This document shows positions 1 to 5,628 of a stretch of DNA of 7,412 nt, piece after piece. The stretch comes from an uncultured Flavonifractor sp. (GTDB taxonomy: Bacteria; Bacillota; Clostridia; Oscillospirales; Oscillospiraceae). The translations under genes were made by a program, and so were the position numbers. The DNA lies in NCBI GenBank assembly GCA_910585415.1, contig CAJUDT010000103.1, forward strand, positions 1 through 7,412. The letters run 5' to 3'. The first letter of the stretch is position 1; each line of letters starts with the position of its first letter. The notes below the pieces were generated by a model. It was given only the letters and a program-made list of their open reading frames with translations. It was not told the DNA's origin and did not search any database.

Positions 1-48
1 TTTCGGAACTTGTGTAACAAGTTTTGAAATTTTCCTCAGCTTGGCGGG

Positions 49-65
49 AAAGTCCGTAGGACTTT
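49..65 (+). terminator. Short hairpin, possible weak terminator of an upstream plus-strand gene
   Basis: AAAGTCC (49-55) and GGACTTT (59-65) form a 7-bp stem with a GTA loop, followed by two more T residues. A possible outer stem pairs AGCTTG (38-43) with CAAGCT (71-76). A second small hairpin lies at 7-23 (AACTTG/CAAGTT). The T tract is short and the gene it would serve lies outside the window, so this is tentative. Confidence 0.3.
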
Positions 66-80
66 TTCGACAAGCTGTGG

Positions 81-105
81 ATAAAGGGGCGGCTCTGCCG
101 CCCCC
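81..105 (-). terminator. Rho-independent terminator of the minus-strand run
   Basis: On the minus strand, GGGGCGGC (104-97) pairs with GCCGCCCC (93-86) as an 8-bp GC stem with a 3-nt AGA loop. A short T-rich tail (TTTAT) follows. It starts a few bases after the stop codon of the DUF4358 lipoprotein gene at 112, as expected for the end of this transcription unit. The U tract is short, so termination may be partial. Confidence 0.7.
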
Positions 106-111
106 GATGGC

Positions 112-576
112 TCAGTTCAATTCGTCCAGGGTGCTCCGGGCCAGGGCCGCGTCCGCCGCCACCACCAGGAGCACGGTGTTCCCCTTCTGCTCCACGATGG
201 CGCTGTCCAGCTTGCCCACCTCCTGGGGCTGATAGCTCTCCAGGGCCTCCCGCTGTTCGGCTACCCGGTTCTCCAGGGCGGTCAGGGCGGCCTCCGCCGC
301 GCCGGCGCTGCTCAGCTTGAGGACGGCGATTTCCTCCGCGCCGGCGGAGAGGGAGGCGTACACCGCGCAGTCCTCCACCGTCTCCGCGTCCAGCCCTCCA
401 TAGAGGGCCGTGCAGGCGGTCTCCTTGTCCAGGGCGTCCAAAGCCTGGGTAAAGGCCCCGGAATCCAAGAGGGCCTGGGCGGCAGCGGCGGGGTCATAGC
501 CCGCCTCGTCCGCCGTCCCGCCGCAGGCGGTCAGGCAGAGGCACAGGGCCAGCAGGGGAAGCAGTATCCGTTTCAT
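112..576 (-). CDS. DUF4358-type lipoprotein
   Basis: This 154-residue secreted lipoprotein begins with a lipoprotein signal peptide. Basic residues K2 and R3 are followed by a hydrophobic Leu-rich core and the lipobox LTAC (15-18), so Cys18 should be lipidated and the mature protein anchored to the outer face of the membrane. The rest is Ala/Glu-rich and reads like the DUF4358 family of clostridial lipoproteins, whose biochemical function is unknown. The start ATG overlaps the stop of the upstream SGNH hydrolase gene by 4 nt (ATGA), and a strong SD (AGAAGGAGAG) precedes it. This implies translational coupling and a shared task at the cell surface. From memory, DUF4358 proteins in gut Firmicutes often sit near MBOAT and SGNH/DHHW genes involved in acylating surface polymers. 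No MBOAT gene is visible here. The family call is by sequence impression; the lipoprotein call is firm. Confidence 0.8.
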   Translation of the reverse strand: MKRILLPLLALCLCLTACGGTADEAGYDPAAAAQALLDSGAFTQALDALDKETACTALYGGLDAETVEDCAVYASLSAGAEEIAVLKLSSAGAAEAALTALENRVAEQREALESYQPQEVGKLDSAIVEQKGNTVLLVVAADAALARSTLDELN

Positions 577-1502
577 GGGTTTGTCTCTCCTTCTTCTTGT
601 GTGATATCCGCCGCCGGGTCCGGCGCGGCGGTCTGTCCGGCGGCGTACTCCGCCGGGTCTACCGTGTGGTTCATCAGGTAGGCCAGCCACTGCTGGTAAA
701 TGCCCTTGGTAAAATGGACCCCGTCCACCGTGTCATCCGCCGCCAGGACGCCCGTCTCATCGGAGAAAAATCCGGCGATATCCAGAAGCACCACCTGCTT
801 TTCCTCCGCCAGCCGGGGGAGGACCTCGTTAAAGGCGTAAACCTTTTCGTTGGTCACATAGTAGGGCTGGCGGTTGGCGGTGCACTTGGCGGGGTTTACG
901 GGGACCACCGTCTCCAGATAAATCACCGCCTGGGGCTGGAGGGCCTTCACCTGGTCCAGGAAGCCGGAGAAGGAGCTCTCATAGATGCCCACGTCGGCCC
1001 CCAGCTCGTTGACCCCCAGGGCTATGTAAATCTTGGCGTATTTCTTCCCCCGCTCCAGGGCCTCCAGGACGGTGTATTTCTCCCCGTCCTCCAGCTCCAC
1101 CACCTTCTTGCTGTCCATCTCAAAGACGGTGATTCCCTTATAGCAGTAGAAGTCGGCCCCCTGAATGCCGCTGTAGAGCTGCAAGCCCTCCGTGCGGGAG
1201 TCCCCAATCAACAGGGCGTCCTCAAAATACGCCATCTCCACCGGCGTCCCCTCCGGGGCGGGCCGGGTAAAGTTGTAGGCGGGCACAGGGGTAGGGGTGG
1301 GTGCGGGCGTGGGCGTAGGGGAGGGCTCCGCCGGAGTGGGGGAGGGGGTGGCGGGGGGCAGGGCCTCGGCCACATGGGCCTCGCCGTTGGGGGCCATCAG
1401 CAGCCCCAGACTGACCAGCACAGCCGCCAGCAGCACCGGAAGCCGCCAGCGGGGGCGGTCCGGCTGTTTCACGCGCTTGGGCGTGTAGTGCGTATACTTC
1501 AA
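573..1502 (-). CDS. Membrane-anchored SGNH/GDSL hydrolase with Pro/Thr-rich linker
   Basis: This is probably an extracellular esterase or acyl-transfer enzyme of the SGNH (GDSL) superfamily; its substrate is unknown. Numbering is from the TTG start used here (309 aa). A short basic N-terminus leads to one membrane segment (about 22-38), which looks like a signal anchor. A Pro/Thr/Ser-rich spacer follows (about 49-74), then the catalytic domain. Block I is LIGDSRTEGL with nucleophile Ser102. The block III region is ALGVNELG, with Asn165 as the oxyanion residue. Block V is DGVHF, with Asp260 and His263. All catalytic blocks are present, so it should be active. An in-frame ATG at 1526 would add 8 residues, but the SD GAGGTG sits correctly only for the TTG. 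The gene lies 117 nt after the HAD gene and overlaps the DUF4358 lipoprotein gene by 4 nt. A role in modifying the wall or a surface polymer is inferred from location and partner only. Confidence 0.85.
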   Translation of the reverse strand: MKYTHYTPKRVKQPDRPRWRLPVLLAAVLVSLGLLMAPNGEAHVAEALPPATPSPTPAEPSPTPTPAPTPTPVPAYNFTRPAPEGTPVEMAYFEDALLIGDSRTEGLQLYSGIQGADFYCYKGITVFEMDSKKVVELEDGEKYTVLEALERGKKYAKIYIALGVNELGADVGIYESSFSGFLDQVKALQPQAVIYLETVVPVNPAKCTANRQPYYVTNEKVYAFNEVLPRLAEEKQVVLLDIAGFFSDETGVLAADDTVDGVHFTKGIYQQWLAYLMNHTVDPAEYAAGQTAAPDPAADITQEEGETNP

Positions 1503-1508
1503 GGAAAT

Positions 1509-1514
1509 ACACCT
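1509..1514 (-). promoter_or_regulatory. RBS favouring the TTG start of the SGNH gene
   Basis: On the minus strand GAGGTG lies 6 nt before the TTG at 1502-1500. The competing ATG at 1526 lies upstream of this SD and has only a GGAG about 15 nt before it. The SD placement therefore favours TTG. An ATG start remains possible. Confidence 0.5.
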
Positions 1515-1619
1515 CGTATGAATCATTCATCGGTATGGATACTCCAGCCCCGCAGAGTGCGGAGGCCGGTCTTGCCGGAACACCCGGCTTTCGGCAAAAT
1601 TCGACCAAGAAGGACAGGT

Positions 1620-2306
1620 TCACCCCAAAATCAGCGCTTCCAGCTCCTGGAAGCTCCCCAGGTCATAGGTAGGGACAATCTCCCCCTGGGGCGGCAGGCG
1701 GCGGGGATTGTACCAGACGGCATCCACCCCGGCGTCCAGCCCGCCCTTTACATCGGCCAGCAGATTATCCCCCACCATCAACACACGGCGGAGGTCCTCC
1801 AGGCCCATCGCCCCAAAGACCGCCCGAAAGAAGGCCGGGTCCGGCTTGGAGGCCCCGATTTCCTCGGAAATGAAGAGCCAGGGGATGATGTCCCTCAGGG
1901 GGGAGCGCCGGAACCTCCCCCGCTGGGCCAGGGCCACCCCATTGGTGACAATGGCCAGGGTGCAGGACTCCGCCAGGGTGCGGCAGAGGGCCTCGGCCCC
2001 CGGCAGGAGGTAGGCCCCCTCCCCCAGGCAGGTCAGGTACTCCAGGTTCAATTCCTCCGGGTCGTCGGTCCGGCCAAATTCCCGGGCCAGACGGGCAAAG
2101 CGCTCCACAATGAGGACTTCCCGCCGGATCTCTCCCCGGTCAAAGCGGGCCCAGAGGTCCCGGTTGAGGGCCAGATAGCGGGCCTCCGCCGCCTCCAGGG
2201 GATAGCCCCGCCGCCGGAGGACCCGGTGCAGGGCCTCCCGCTCGGCCCGGTCAAAGTCGAACAGGGTGTGGTCCGCGTCAAAGAGAATATAGTCGTAACG
2301 GGGCAT
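1620..2306 (-). CDS. YjjG-family HAD hydrolase (noncanonical pyrimidine nucleotidase)
   Basis: This 228-residue cytoplasmic phosphatase belongs to HAD subfamily IA. All four HAD motifs are present. Motif I is DADHT (10-14), with Asp10 as nucleophile and Asp12 as general acid. Motif II is TNG (121-123). Motif III is Lys154 in GASKPDP. Motif IV is MVGDN (177-181), with Asp180, followed by Asp185. The sequence HTLFDFD after motif I, the FISEEIGASKP segment and the overall length match the YjjG/YfnB group. In E. coli that group dephosphorylates nucleoside monophosphates, including modified pyrimidine nucleotides, and protects against mutagenic base analogues. The ATG follows the YjjB-like stop codon by 2 nt and uses the SD-like GAGGGAGAGGA inside the end of that gene, so translation is probably coupled. 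The fold and family are clear; the natural substrate here is inferred. thyX, another pyrimidine nucleotide gene, lies nearby on the other strand. Confidence 0.9.
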   Translation of the reverse strand: MPRYDYILFDADHTLFDFDRAEREALHRVLRRRGYPLEAAEARYLALNRDLWARFDRGEIRREVLIVERFARLAREFGRTDDPEELNLEYLTCLGEGAYLLPGAEALCRTLAESCTLAIVTNGVALAQRGRFRRSPLRDIIPWLFISEEIGASKPDPAFFRAVFGAMGLEDLRRVLMVGDNLLADVKGGLDAGVDAVWYNPRRLPPQGEIVPTYDLGSFQELEALILG

Positions 2307-2308
2307 GG

Positions 2309-2782
2309 CTATCCGTCCTCTCCCTCGGCTGGTACGGCGGGACGGCGGCGGGCGGTCACAATCCGCACCAGGGAGGCCACCACCAGCACCCCCACCGCCA
2401 GCGCACCCGCCAGACCCAGTGTGTGCATCAGCTCGTTCATAAAGGCGTCCACGTCGCCGTTCATGGCGTGGCGCATGGAGTAGTAAATACCCCCGCCGGG
2501 CACCAGGGGGAAGAGGGCCACCACCAGATAACTGGTCACCGGACATTTGCGCACCCGCGCCATTCCCTCCGACCAGGCGGAAATGGCCATTGCCGCCAGA
2601 AAGGACTGGACAATGTCGCTCTGCACCAGGGGGGCGGAGAGCAGGTAGCACAGCCACCCCAGACCCCCGCCGCAGGCACAGATTAAGGTCCCCTTTCCGT
2701 GGATGTTGAACACAAAGGAAAACCCGATGCAGGCCGCGAAGGCGTATACACAGGGCAGAATCAGAGTTTGCATCAGCTCCAT
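2309..2782 (-). CDS. ThrE_2-type (YjjB-like) exporter subunit
   Basis: This 157-residue integral membrane protein has about four to five hydrophobic segments (about 5-25, 31-50, 55-70, 82-95 and 121-141) and a basic, charged C-terminus. It matches the smaller half of split threonine/serine exporters (ThrE_2, E. coli YjjB type). The motif LVPGGGIYYSMRHAMNGD (93-110) is the family hallmark and resembles the LVPG...GD motif in the partner protein. Split ThrE proteins are expected to work together as a membrane carrier; the E. coli YjjP/YjjB pair has been linked to succinate export. The substrate here may be an amino acid or a dicarboxylate and cannot be told from sequence. The ATG at 2782 is chosen over an upstream in-frame ATG at 2839. 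It has a GGAGG SD 6 nt away and lies 1 nt after the stop of the larger subunit gene. Confidence 0.88.
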   Translation of the reverse strand: MELMQTLILPCVYAFAACIGFSFVFNIHGKGTLICACGGGLGWLCYLLSAPLVQSDIVQSFLAAMAISAWSEGMARVRKCPVTSYLVVALFPLVPGGGIYYSMRHAMNGDVDAFMNELMHTLGLAGALAVGVLVVASLVRIVTARRRPAVPAEGEDG

Positions 2783-2783
2783 G

Positions 2784-3665
2784 TCACCCTCCCGCCAGTA
2801 TCTGGAACAGCCCCAAGGACAGGGCCGTGCCCAGGGCAATGGCCGCGCCGATGAGCAGGGCCTCGGCGGCCTTGCTGATGCCGGAAACCATGTCCCCGGC
2901 CATAATATCCCGCATGGCGTTGGTCAGGGCGATACCCGGCACCAGGGCCATCAGCGCCCCAATGATAATCTGGTCCACATGCTCCCCCAGACCCAGGGAC
3001 ACCAGAAACACCGCCGTCAGCGCGGAAGCCGCCGCGCTGGCAATGGTGCGAAAGAACAGATTGCCCCCCCAGTGGGCGGTAAAGGCCATACACAGGCCCA
3101 CCACCACACCGCACAGCCCGCCGCAGACCATGTCGCTCAGATTGCCCCCGAAGAAGAGGGAGAACACGCCGCACCCCAGAAAATACCCGGCCAGCTGGAC
3201 GGGCAGGGACCAGCTCCGGGCCCGTCCGCCCGCCTGATTCACCAGGGAGAGGGCCTCGTCCACCGGGGGCGTCTCCCCGCACAGGCGGCGGCACAGGCCG
3301 TTATAAAGCTCCAGCCGCTCGATATCGGTGCCGTGGGGCTTCATGCGGCGAATCTGCGTGAGGGCGTGGCCGGAGGCGGTGGTGAGGCTGACAATGATGC
3401 AGTTGGGGATGGCGAACACCTCCCCGGTGGTCACGCCGTAGGCCCTCAGCAGGCGGTTCATGGATTCCTCCACCCGGTAAATCTCCGCGCCGCTGTCCAT
3501 AAGCTGGTACCCCAGCTCCGCCGTCAGGCCCAGCAGCTTGTCATAGTCCAAATCCAAGGGGGCACCGCCTTTTCTCCAAATCGCCGCCCGGTTGGGTGCA
3601 GCCTCTTTAGAATACCTCTTTTTCCGCCGGATTGCAACCGTTTTGACTGGGTTATTCTGTACCAT
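2784..3665 (-). CDS. ThrE-type (YjjP-like) exporter, large subunit
   Basis: This 293-residue protein belongs to the putative threonine/serine exporter family (ThrE, E. coli YjjP type). The N-terminal cytoplasmic part carries the family signature around SGAEIYRVEES (58-68). Hydrophobic segments follow at about 153-172, 180-196, 203-225, 232-250 and 262-290. The hallmark LVPGIALTNAMRDIMAGD lies at 241-258. It should form the transporter together with the YjjB-like protein encoded next. The ATG directly abuts the TAA of the upstream LURP-one gene, with GGGGG before it as a poor SD, so reinitiation is likely. A possible alternative start is TTG at 3557 (residue 37), which would remove a long basic N-terminal extension and begin closer to typical family members. 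Family assignment is confident; substrate and exact start are not. Confidence 0.9.
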   Translation of the reverse strand: MVQNNPVKTVAIRRKKRYSKEAAPNRAAIWRKGGAPLDLDYDKLLGLTAELGYQLMDSGAEIYRVEESMNRLLRAYGVTTGEVFAIPNCIIVSLTTASGHALTQIRRMKPHGTDIERLELYNGLCRRLCGETPPVDEALSLVNQAGGRARSWSLPVQLAGYFLGCGVFSLFFGGNLSDMVCGGLCGVVVGLCMAFTAHWGGNLFFRTIASAAASALTAVFLVSLGLGEHVDQIIIGALMALVPGIALTNAMRDIMAGDMVSGISKAAEALLIGAAIALGTALSLGLFQILAGG

Positions 3666-4136
3666 TTACCCCCGATCGCATTTGGCCGCGTCGATGGCCA
3701 GCACAATCATCAGACAGAGCAAAGAATCCTCCGCACGGGGTATGTCCAGGGTATAGGTGTCCGTCCAGTGAAAGAGCTCCTTGGAGGCCGTCATGACCGT
3801 CCGCCCGGCGGGGTCGGTCACCTGATAGTCCCACTCCCAGAAGTCCCCATCCACCTGCCAGCCGTTACACTCCAGCTGGAACCGGGGTTTGAAGATGGTG
3901 AACTCCTTCCGAATGCACCCCAGGTATCTCCCCTCCACGTAAATGCTGAACCGGGGCAGAAAGGTAAGTACTTCCTCCTTCACTGTCCCCAGGTGGTCCC
4001 CGGCGGGACCGTAAATCTCCAGACGGTGGCCCCAGGAGAGTTTCCCCTCCACTGTGTAGACCGTGCGTCCCTCCTCATCGTAGATGTCGTAGCTGTCAAA
4101 CCAGGAAAAGAGCCGCTGCTGAAATAAAAGGCGCAT
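3666..4136 (-). CDS. LURP-one-related (tubby-like fold) protein
   Basis: This 156-residue soluble protein has the pattern of the LURP-one-related/YxjI family (DUF567). Successive beta-strands carry repeated short motifs, including YDIYDEEGRTVYTVEGK (16-32), YGPAGDHLGTVKEE (42-55) and WDYQVTDPAGRTVMTASKE (102-120). A single hydrophobic C-terminal helix ends it (about 138-152). The family folds like tubby and phospholipid scramblases, as a closed beta-barrel around one helix. Its bacterial function is not established. It is the first gene after the promoter at 4217-4245 and has a strong SD (GGGGAGG, 8 nt from the ATG). Its TAA touches the ATG of the YjjP-like exporter gene. Lipid- or membrane-related help for the exporter is conceivable from the context but is speculation. 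Confidence 0.85.
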   Translation of the reverse strand: MRLLFQQRLFSWFDSYDIYDEEGRTVYTVEGKLSWGHRLEIYGPAGDHLGTVKEEVLTFLPRFSIYVEGRYLGCIRKEFTIFKPRFQLECNGWQVDGDFWEWDYQVTDPAGRTVMTASKELFHWTDTYTLDIPRAEDSLLCLMIVLAIDAAKCDRG

Positions 4137-4167
4137 ACTGTTAACCTCCCCATATGGTTCAGACGAA

Positions 4168-4194
4168 GCTCCGGCGGGTTTTGTTGGCCGGAGC
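4168..4194. other. 8-bp hairpin in the operon leader
   Basis: GCTCCGGC (4168-4175) and GCCGGAGC (4187-4194) form a perfect 8-bp stem with an 11-nt loop. It sits in the minus-strand leader between the promoter and the LURP-one SD. No U tract follows on the minus strand, so it is not an obvious terminator. It may affect leader stability. Next to it, at about 4198-4209, is the palindrome GAAAAATTTTTC. Confidence 0.5.
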
Positions 4195-4216
4195 GGCGAA
4201 AAATTTTTCCCTCTTC

Positions 4217-4245
4217 ATCATACCTCTGAATGGGCGGTTTTTCAA
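4217..4245 (-). promoter_or_regulatory. Sigma-A promoter of the LURP-one/exporter operon
   Basis: On the minus strand the -35 is TTGAAA (4245-4240) and the -10 is TATGAT (4222-4217). The spacer is exactly 17 bp, and each hexamer has one mismatch to consensus. Transcription should start near 4210, leaving a leader of about 74 nt before the ATG at 4136. Confidence 0.75.
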
Positions 4246-4337
4246 ACCTTTTTTCCTGGAACCGCGTTTTTTCTCCCAAGGGTTCCGGCAGTTGGCTCTT
4301 GCTTTTTTTCCCGGCCCATAGTACCCTAGAGAAGCAA

Positions 4338-4352
4338 GACGGCAGCGCCGTC
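4338..4352 (+). other. Leader hairpin just upstream of the thyX RBS
   Basis: GACGGC (4338-4343) and GCCGTC (4347-4352) form a 6-bp stem with an AGC loop, ending 3 nt before the SD. It overlaps the 3' arm of an alternative 8-bp pairing, TCTTGCTT (4297-4304) with AAGCAAGA (4332-4339). The two structures cannot form together. Any regulatory role depends on an unknown transcription start. Confidence 0.4.
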
Positions 4353-4355
4353 CGA

Positions 4356-4361
4356 AAGGAG
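4356..4361 (+). promoter_or_regulatory. RBS that decides the thyX start
   Basis: AAGGAG lies 2 nt before an ATG at 4364 and 11 nt before an in-frame ATG at 4373. Two nucleotides is too close for initiation, so the second ATG is the better start. Confidence 0.6.
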
Positions 4362-4372
4362 ACATGGTACCT

Positions 4373-4990
4373 ATGAAAATTATCCCGCCCAGCCACACCT
4401 TTTTGTCGGAGCCGGACGGTACGGCGCTGCTCCAGCGCCTGGAGCGGACTGGACGCATCTGCTATAAGAGCGAGGGGAAAATCACCGAGACCTCCTACGC
4501 CCCCTTTCTGCGCAGCCTGCTCCAGCGGGGACACGAGTCGGTGATTGAACACGCCTGTCTGAGCGTGCTGATTGTCTGCGACCGGGGGGTCAGTCACGAA
4601 ATCGTCCGCCACCGCATCGCCAGCTACAGCCAGGAGAGCACCCGGTACTGCAATTACGCCCAGGAGAAATTCGGCCGTGAGCTGACCTTCATCCGCCCCT
4701 GCTTCTGGCAGGAGGAACCGGAAAAATATCAAATCTGGCAGGAGACCATGGCGGAAATCGAGCGGAATTATTTCCGCCTTCTGGACCTGGGGGCCGCCCC
4801 CCAGGAGGCCCGGAGCATCCTGCCCAACAGCTTAAAGACGGAGCTGGCCGTGACCATGAACCTGCGGGAGTGGCGGCACTTCTTCCGCCTGCGCACCGAT
4901 GCCGCCTCCCACCCCCAGATGCGGGAGACAGCCTGCGCCCTTCTGGAGGACTTCCGGGCCAAGGTGCCCATTCTCTTCGATACGCTCTGA
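4373..4990 (+). CDS. thyX: Flavin-dependent thymidylate synthase ThyX
   Basis: ThyX makes dTMP from dUMP using methylene-tetrahydrofolate and FAD/NADPH, without converting folate to dihydrofolate. The protein has 205 residues, the usual length for a monomer of this homotetramer. The diagnostic motif RHRx7S is present as RHRIASYSQES (79-89), where it helps bind FAD and dUMP. The C-terminal segment NLREWRHFFRLR (163-174) carries the arginines typical of the active site. Upstream, the GHESVIEH segment (53-60) also fits the family. The start at 4373 gives MKIIPPS, closer to family N-termini than the ATG 9 nt earlier, and is better spaced from the SD. The gene is divergent from the LURP-one operon and convergent with the small AT-rich gene, so it is probably monocistronic. 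No strong promoter is visible; a weak TTGCTT-17-TACCCT candidate lies at 4299-4327. No thyA is in the window. Confidence 0.96.
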   Translation: MKIIPPSHTFLSEPDGTALLQRLERTGRICYKSEGKITETSYAPFLRSLLQRGHESVIEHACLSVLIVCDRGVSHEIVRHRIASYSQESTRYCNYAQEKFGRELTFIRPCFWQEEPEKYQIWQETMAEIERNYFRLLDLGAAPQEARSILPNSLKTELAVTMNLREWRHFFRLRTDAASHPQMRETACALLEDFRAKVPILFDTL

Positions 4991-5071
4991 CCGGCTGTAC
5001 GCCCACGTTTGCCCTTTTCAGATTGGTGCTGCCGAAAGCCGCTTCGTCAAATTACCCGTCAAAATATCCAA

Positions 5072-5107
5072 AGCGGGCAGTCATTTGTTGATGGATGACT
5101 GCCCGCT
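5072..5107. terminator. Hairpin terminator between convergent genes
   Basis: A perfect 13-bp stem joins 5072-5084 (AGCGGGCAGTCAT) with 5095-5107, with a 10-nt loop. On the minus strand it is followed by TTTGGATATTTTG, a T-rich tail that suits termination of the gene ending at 5126. On the plus strand no clear T tract follows, so its role for thyX is less certain. Its position between two convergent genes supports a shared terminator. Confidence 0.65.
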
Positions 5108-5125
5108 AAATCATGAGGTTGGAAA

Positions 5126-5473
5126 TCAAACAATATTCTCGCCCAAGATTATTTTGGGCATTGTGGTTAAACACCTATTCCAACGTTTATAGAATTTTTC
5201 TATACCGAGTTTTCCAACTCTTGCATGAACTTCTTCATTTTCCAGCACCCAATACAAGACATATGTTACTTTACCTATATTTCTCGTAAGACGAACAGGT
5301 AACTCTCCCTCTTTCACTGCATTGAAATCTTTTTGTCGGTGCGTGCGTTTTATATAGTGTACATCAATAACACCATCTTGCTCCAAGTAAAATTCCGCTA
5401 CTTCCCTCATCAGTTCTTCAATTTCATCTAACTTGTTCAGTTTTGCCTCATATATACATATTTCATAAAACAT
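5126..5473 (-). CDS. Small AT-rich gene, possible NIPSNAP/ABM-like fold protein
   Basis: This 115-residue soluble protein has no signal peptide or membrane segment. The opening MFYEICIYEAKLNKLDEIE, then a helix, then GVIDVHYIKRTH, then VTYVLYWVLENEEVHAR, suggests beta-alpha-beta-beta order. That order is seen in dimeric ferredoxin-like proteins of the NIPSNAP/ABM monooxygenase type. No catalytic residue can be pointed to, so this is a fold guess. The gene is well supported: it has an SD GGAGG 6 nt before the ATG and a near-consensus promoter at 5508-5536, and a hairpin follows the stop. Base use is unlike its neighbours. I count 108 G or C in 5161-5460 (36%), against about 63% in a sampled stretch of thyX, with matching AT-rich codons. 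Recent acquisition is the simplest reading. It does not look like part of either flanking unit. Confidence 0.8.
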   Translation of the reverse strand: MFYEICIYEAKLNKLDEIEELMREVAEFYLEQDGVIDVHYIKRTHRQKDFNAVKEGELPVRLTRNIGKVTYVLYWVLENEEVHARVGKLGIEKFYKRWNRCLTTMPKIILGENIV

Positions 5474-5507
5474 AAAATACCTCCAGAAATTCCGATTTGT
5501 TGGGCCG

Positions 5508-5536
5508 ATTATAACACAAGACTCCTGCTATATCAA
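5508..5536 (-). promoter_or_regulatory. Strong promoter of the small AT-rich gene
   Basis: On the minus strand the -35 is TTGATA (5536-5531) and the -10 is a perfect TATAAT (5513-5508), with a 17-bp spacer. A TGn extension precedes the -10. Transcription should begin near 5501, giving a leader of roughly 28 nt with the SD at its end. This is the best-matching promoter in the window. Confidence 0.85.
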
Positions 5537-5600
5537 CATACTTTTATAGATACCACTGAAGTTATACTCCAGCAAGACTTTTCTTAAAAGGGCCCCCGCG

Positions 5601-5628
5601 TTTGCCCCCTTGACAGACGTGGTATAAT
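5601..5628 (+). promoter_or_regulatory. smpB: Extended -10 promoter of smpB
   Basis: A perfect TATAAT (5623-5628) is preceded by TGG, giving the extended -10 form TGnTATAAT. The nearest candidate -35 at a normal distance is TTTGCC (5601-5606, 16-bp spacer), which is weak. A perfect TTGACA lies at 5610-5615, only 7 bp before the -10, so it cannot serve as its -35. The expected start is near 5635, with a leader of about 40 nt. Confidence 0.6.

Noticed and set aside
1290..1360. Possible tandem repeat or CRISPR-like array
   Set aside because: The G-rich repetition encodes the Pro/Thr stalk of the SGNH protein in frame. There are no evenly spaced direct repeats or unique spacers.
597..2483. 628-codon open frame on the plus strand
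   Set aside because: It is antisense to the SGNH, HAD and part of the exporter genes, all of which have clear family motifs. Its protein is low-complexity Gly/His/Gln/Pro-rich, typical of shadow frames in GC-rich DNA, and matches no family I know.
2307..2657. In-frame upstream extension of the HAD gene
   Set aside because: It would overlap most of the YjjB-like gene, and the residues before position 2306 resemble no part of HAD proteins, while the ATG at 2306 places motif I at the usual distance from the N-terminus.
2703..4127. 474-codon open frame on the plus strand
   Set aside because: It is antisense to the exporter and LURP-one genes, which have hallmark motifs, good RBSs and a promoter. 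The translated protein has no domain pattern.
4364..4372. Earlier ATG for thyX giving three extra residues
   Set aside because: It lies only 2 nt after the SD, too close for initiation; the ATG at 4373 is better spaced and fits family N-termini.
3980..4732. 250-codon minus-strand frame spanning the divergent promoter region into thyX
   Set aside because: It crosses the promoter and leader of the LURP-one operon and lies antisense to thyX. It has no sensible RBS or family features.
5072..5107. Inverted repeat as a possible insertion-sequence end flanking the AT-rich gene
   Set aside because: No matching copy is found on the other side near 5580, there is no transposase, and the placement fits a terminator between convergent genes.
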